Shown here: piece after piece, positions 61,006 to 64,000 of the stretch
Numbering within the stretch: position 1 is the first letter of the stretch
How the letters are laid out: every line of letters starts with the position of its first letter
NCBI RefSeq assembly: GCF_022655595.1
Contig: NZ_CP093379.1
Location: forward strand, 864,501-928,500
Length of the DNA: 64,000 nucleotides
Direction of reading: 5' to 3'
From: Ignatzschineria rhizosphaerae
Lineage (GTDB): Bacteria > Pseudomonadota > Gammaproteobacteria > Cardiobacteriales > Wohlfahrtiimonadaceae
The notes under the pieces: model-generated
Seen by the model: only the letters and a program-made list of their open reading frames with translations
The model's database searches: none
What the model was told of the DNA's origin: nothing
Translations under genes and position numbers: made by a program

Positions 61006-61105
61006 TATGAGGAGTAAGAGCAGAATAAGAGGAATAATGATGATGTATCCCCTAGATAATATTCCTCTTTATTTTGATGCTTCAATAGTTCAAGTATTTT
61101 AGTGA

Positions 61106-61864
61106 TTATTTAGTCGCAATTACCGTCAATGTATCTGTAGCATTAGTGGGACTTTGTGTTTCATCATAATTGGCAATGATTTGAATGGTTTTAAAACCCG
61201 TTCGTTGAAGGAGCAGGTCAATTTCTTGCAATCCTAACCATTTGAGCCTAAAGCATTCGAGCTCTGTTTCAACGAGTTGATGATCTTTCCATACCTCATA
61301 GCGATGATAAGTTGTTGTCACTTGATTGAGATGATCAATGGCAGATTCTGTCATTGTTAGAGTGATTTTTTCTTGTAGATCAACCTTAAATTCTCGAACT
61401 TGTGTCCGTCCTACTTGGAAATCTGGCTGCAAAAAAAGATCAAAAATAAGCATGCCTTGCGGTAATAGATGTTGATAAAAGTTATCAAGCGCTATCTGTA
61501 TCTCGCTATTATCAGTCATTAGCAAAAAAGTCCCTGAGGGGATGATAATTGCGGAAAATTTCTCATCATAGTGAAAATCACTAAAACTTGCTTGATAGAC
61601 TCTTGCAGGATCCTCTTCGTGCTTTGTAAGATTTTCTTGGCAGATAGTAAGCATTTGTGGTGAGAGATCAAAGCCTTTTACATCAAAGCCACTTTTTAAT
61701 AGCGGGATTAATAAACGACCTGTTCCCACAGCTGGTTCTAAGATCGGGCCTTTAACTTTAAGCTTTTTAAGGCACGCTTCATAAAATTCAATATCTCCAA
61801 ATGAAGTGCCAACAGGTTTATCGAGTTGATACACTTTTGCTGATAGCGATTGATAACTATCCAT
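61106..61864 (-). CDS. Class I SAM-dependent methyltransferase
   Basis: A 252-residue AdoMet-dependent methyltransferase. AdoMet-binding motifs are GPILEPAVGTGRLLIPLLKS (about 37-56) and VKGFDLSPQMLTICQ; FSAIIIPSGTFLLMTD is the post-II region. The C-terminal half is a beta-rich extension (ITLTMTESAIDHLNQVTTTY) of the kind seen in small-molecule methyltransferases. It is preceded by TAGGAGC. No substrate can be assigned. It is similar in fold but not in detail to the nearby CmoM. Confidence 0.83.
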   Translation of the reverse strand: MDSYQSLSAKVYQLDKPVGTSFGDIEFYEACLKKLKVKGPILEPAVGTGRLLIPLLKSGFDVKGFDLSPQMLTICQENLTKHEEDPARVYQASFSDFHYDEKFSAIIIPSGTFLLMTDNSEIQIALDNFYQHLLPQGMLIFDLFLQPDFQVGRTQVREFKVDLQEKITLTMTESAIDHLNQVTTTYHRYEVWKDHQLVETELECFRLKWLGLQEIDLLLQRTGFKTIQIIANYDETQSPTNATDTLTVIATK

Positions 61865-61887
61865 ATGTAAGCTCCTATTTATTATCG

Positions 61888-61970
61888 TAAAATGGGTTTA
61901 AAAGTCACTTAATTAGATTGCCGGCGCATTGTCTATGAGAAGTGCAAGAGCCGTATTGTACGCATTTATG
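61888..61970 (+). repeat. Partial copy of the dispersed TATAG-ended repeat
   Basis: GGGTTTAAAAGTCACTTAAT, then AGATTGCCGGCGCATTGTCT and ATGAGAAGTGCAAGAGC match the left half of the family. The right half is missing. Confidence 0.65.
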
Positions 61971-62009
61971 GAGATAAAAAGAAGCGTATAAAAAGAATGA
62001 CAGAGATCA

Positions 62010-62534
62010 TTATAGCGGCATTTCTAGAAGGGAAGTTGCATCAAGGCGAACTTCCTCAAAATACTCATTTAATATTTGAAGGCGCTTATGTGAGTAATTT
62101 TGCCGGCATTGAAGCTCTAGGATATTTTTAGCAGTGCCGCGAGAACTCATTTTAAGGACAACTTGGCACTCATTTTTCACATACTGCTGCCATAGCACTT
62201 GTGATTTGATAAGTTCTTCTTTAACGACATCATAAGGCATCTCAAAATTATCATAATAGGCATCTTTATATTTATGAGCGTAAAACTCGCTACTTTGCTG
62301 TAATAGCTCTAAAAGCCTTTGATAACGCTCTTTTAATTCACTTTCGATTTTGTCTAGTTTATCTTGCTCACAAAAGGTTTGAGTAGAAATAGAAAAATCC
62401 GTTTCACAGTTATAAGATGGGAATGCTTGTGCCATTGCCCCTTGACTAATCAATAGCTGCATCCCAAAAAGAATTAATAACAGATATAAATTGTGAAAGA
62501 GTCGTTTAGTCAAAACCCATAAGCTCCTTATCAT
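62010..62534 (-). CDS. LprI/DUF1311-like secreted protein
   Basis: A 174-residue protein with an N-terminal signal or anchor (LYLLLILFGMQLLISQ, cleavage near AMAQA). The mature part has the DUF1311/LprI-like layout: CETDFSISTQTFCEQDKLDK, a helix ELKERYQRLLELLQQ, LIKSQVLWQQYVKNECQ and a last Cys in LQCRQNYSHKRL. Four cysteines suggest two disulfides. LprI relatives inhibit lysozyme in mycobacteria, but most members are uncharacterised. A TTG start at about 62513, preceded by AAGGAGC, is an alternative to the ATG at 62534. It is upstream-adjacent to the LemA-like gene. Confidence 0.7.
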   Translation of the reverse strand: MIRSLWVLTKRLFHNLYLLLILFGMQLLISQGAMAQAFPSYNCETDFSISTQTFCEQDKLDKIESELKERYQRLLELLQQSSEFYAHKYKDAYYDNFEMPYDVVKEELIKSQVLWQQYVKNECQVVLKMSSRGTAKNILELQCRQNYSHKRLQILNEYFEEVRLDATSLLEMPL

Positions 62535-62584
62535 AAGTGCTACACAGTATATTAATAGATTCCAATAGCGCTAAAAAACTACCA

Positions 62585-63103
62585 TTAAATACGATGATAC
62601 GTTGGATATTGTAAAATATCTGCAAGCATAGACGCTGGGAACTGTGAGATCAGCTCTTTATAATCATGAACGGCATCGTTATAAAAGGACGCTGATTCAT
62701 CAATATTACGGTTGGTAATCTCCACTTTTATCCAAAGCGCATTAAGTTCAGCATGATCTTTAAGTTCTACATGACTTAAAGAGCGGCGATGAAGCTTATT
62801 GAGTTTATGTCTTAAGAGTAAAATACTATGAATGCGCTCCTCAAGTGAGCGAGGTCCTTGAGAATTGGTAATAATCTTAATCTCTTCAAATAGCTCTGTT
62901 TCATCTCGTAAGACTTTTTGCGTAATAGCAATCACCGGAGCTGAGCGTGCGATAAGCTGCGCTTGTAAGTTCTCAACATCATTAAATGCGGTATCACAAA
63001 GCCGGCGCGACTTTCTCAGTTTTTGATAGTGATAAAAAAAGAGGTAAAGAATCAGCGCACTAAAGAGTGCGGTAAATATGATAGTAAGAGCCGTGTTTGT
63101 CAT
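62585..63103 (-). CDS. LemA-family protein
   Basis: A 172-residue protein with one N-terminal membrane helix (residues 5-24) and a helical body. ITNRNIDESASFYNDAVHDY followed by KELISQFPASMLADIL matches the conserved C-terminal helix of LemA proteins. The N-terminal LemA motif is weak. LemA proteins are membrane-anchored helical bundles of unknown function. It is 50 bp upstream of the LprI-like gene on the same strand, so the two may form a small envelope operon. Confidence 0.75.
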   Translation of the reverse strand: MTNTALTIIFTALFSALILYLFFYHYQKLRKSRRLCDTAFNDVENLQAQLIARSAPVIAITQKVLRDETELFEEIKIITNSQGPRSLEERIHSILLLRHKLNKLHRRSLSHVELKDHAELNALWIKVEITNRNIDESASFYNDAVHDYKELISQFPASMLADILQYPTYHRI

Positions 63104-63356
63104 ATTGTCGAGTTAGTGGATTATGATCATCAAAGTATAGAGAAAGAATATAGAAAGCGTAATAGATGGTGCTATTAATAAGATAACTCATCTATGAATA
63201 TTGAATCATATTGTGGTTTAAAATTGTATCTATAATTTTAAAGGGGGCATTTTAAGTAGCGGCTATCTCTCTTTAAGTTGTAGTAAAAGGTGAAATAGAT
63301 ATACCTTTTGGCGTGGTTAGAGTTATTTGAGGGACCGATCCTATATATTTATATGA

Positions 63357-63541
63357 TATAGACTAATTTAAATCTCAGCGCATTGACTATTAATAATAAG
63401 ACAATATGTCCTATCTGGCATCTTGCAAGTATTGCTTAATAAATACCTTTATAGATTTATATAAGGCTGGAATATTTCGTGTTCTTTCTAAAGTCTCGTA
63501 TCAGTTATTGAAGATTTTTTTTTCTTGAACCGAATTTATAG
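63357..63541 (+). repeat. Dispersed repeat, longer subfamily, full copy
   Basis: About 185 bp. The left end TATAGACTAATTTAAAT leads into CTCAGCGCATTGACTATTAA, TCCTATCTGGCATCTTGCAA, CCTTTATAGATTTATATAAG and TCTCGTATCAGTTATTGAAG, ending CTTGAACCGAATTTATAG. The right end keeps the family's inverted repeat. Confidence 0.75.
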
Positions 63542-63923
63542 TGATTTCCAAATAAAATCAGAGGTCAAAATTTATTAGTTAGTCATCCTCCTAAAATAGG
63601 TTGATGAGAAGCTGGGTCGAATGCTTGCATGCTTTTAGAAATTACATGCCAGCAGTTTTAAGCCTTTTTCAGTTCGTATCGGAATTTAATACGTAATAGC
63701 TATACTATAAAAAATGCAGAGAGTATAAGTAGGATTACTTAAAGTTTTACGTTCTTTTTTAAGAGGGGATCATCATCATTTATTATGTTGCTATTGATCG
63801 GTAAAAAGGATGGCTTTTTAGAAAGTATCTTTGGCTAAAAAATCTTTTATTATCAACTGTCTTGAGAATGGTTTTCATTTAAATAAAAGGGCAATAGTTA
63901 GCCAAAAAAGAGCAGAAATGCTA

Positions 63924-63952
63924 TTGACTAAAATCAAGGTTCAATATAGAAT
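63924..63952 (+). promoter_or_regulatory. Sigma-70-type promoter pointing off the right edge
   Basis: TTGACT, a 17-bp spacer and TAGAAT, an almost ideal pair. The driven gene starts beyond the window; a GCCGG/CCGG stretch follows the expected start site. Confidence 0.6.
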
Positions 63953-64000
63953 CAGTCACTCAAAGCCGGCATCTAGCTCCGGTTGATATCTATCTATTTG

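Larger units (their letters stand above)
63104..64000. other. Intergenic right edge of the window
   Basis: About 900 bp without a recognisable gene. It holds a long-subfamily copy of the dispersed repeat (63357-63541) and, near the end, a strong consensus-like promoter (63924-63952) pointing off the window. The rest is A+T-rich with no supported frame. Confidence 0.5.

Noticed and set aside
1..64000. CRISPR arrays, tRNA and rRNA genes
   Set aside because: No regularly spaced identical repeats and no recognisable tRNA or rRNA sequence were found on either strand.

Overview
The window is from a chromosome of an A+T-rich gammaproteobacterium. Many housekeeping and transport genes (folA, cysZ, pssA, rimI, recJ, uvrD, cmoM, a ydeE-type exporter, slyB) resemble enterobacterial proteins. 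The gene mix and A+T-rich style suggest the Cardiobacteriales (Ignatzschineria/Wohlfahrtiimonas type). That genus-level guess comes from general resemblance only; no rRNA or marker comparison was possible. No tRNA, rRNA or CRISPR array was recognised.

Layout. 1-3.9 kb: a minus-strand ProVWX/OpuA-type glycine-betaine ABC operon (the binding protein runs off the left edge) and an orphan MetQ/NlpA-type lipoprotein. 4.1-13.8 kb: thioesterase, UvrD, a YdeE-like exporter, an AcuI-like reductase, an HpaC-like flavin reductase, butanediol dehydrogenase, CysZ and FolA. 14-20 kb: PssA, an Fe-S uracil-glycosylase-like protein, RimI, an ankyrin protein, TusA-like and RecJ. 20-26.3 kb: a peptide symporter, a secreted ATP-dependent DNA ligase whose stop codon was the target of an IS5-family insertion, a SlyB lipoprotein and a DASS anion transporter.

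26.4-39.5 kb is a foreign island. Its first three genes match the Gamma-Mobile-Trio (GmtY, GmtZ, GmtX) that defines a class of defence-carrying mobile elements. They are followed by a small coiled-coil gene, a RecD-like helicase, a small unknown gene and a complete Type III restriction-modification operon. Three genes carry single-base frame disruptions: gmtZ at a G5 run, the small gene near its 5' end, and mod at an A10 run exactly where the conserved Mod motif should be read. The A10 run makes mod a candidate phase-variable (phasevarion-type) switch that is OFF in this copy. Short inverted repeats lie near both island edges.

39.6-52.9 kb: an aromatic amino-acid permease, a YcnI copper-binding protein, and a large chaperone-usher fimbrial locus with seven divergent subunit paralogues, an usher, a chaperone, intercistronic hairpins and an IS481-like insertion. 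An AraC regulator follows, divergent from an EamA transporter behind a Fur-box-like site. 53.3-56.9 kb: a SitABCD/YfeABCD-type metal ABC operon with two palindromes upstream. 57.5-63.1 kb: a repeat-bearing lipoprotein, a DUF481 outer-membrane protein with a Fur-like site, CmoM, another methyltransferase, an LprI-like protein and a LemA-like protein.

Across the host regions, but not inside the island, lies a dispersed non-coding repeat of about 145-205 bp. It has imperfect terminal inverted repeats beginning TATAG and occurs in about ten full or partial copies. It looks like a MITE, in the style of neisserial Correia elements, and is the most distinctive unnamed structure in the window.
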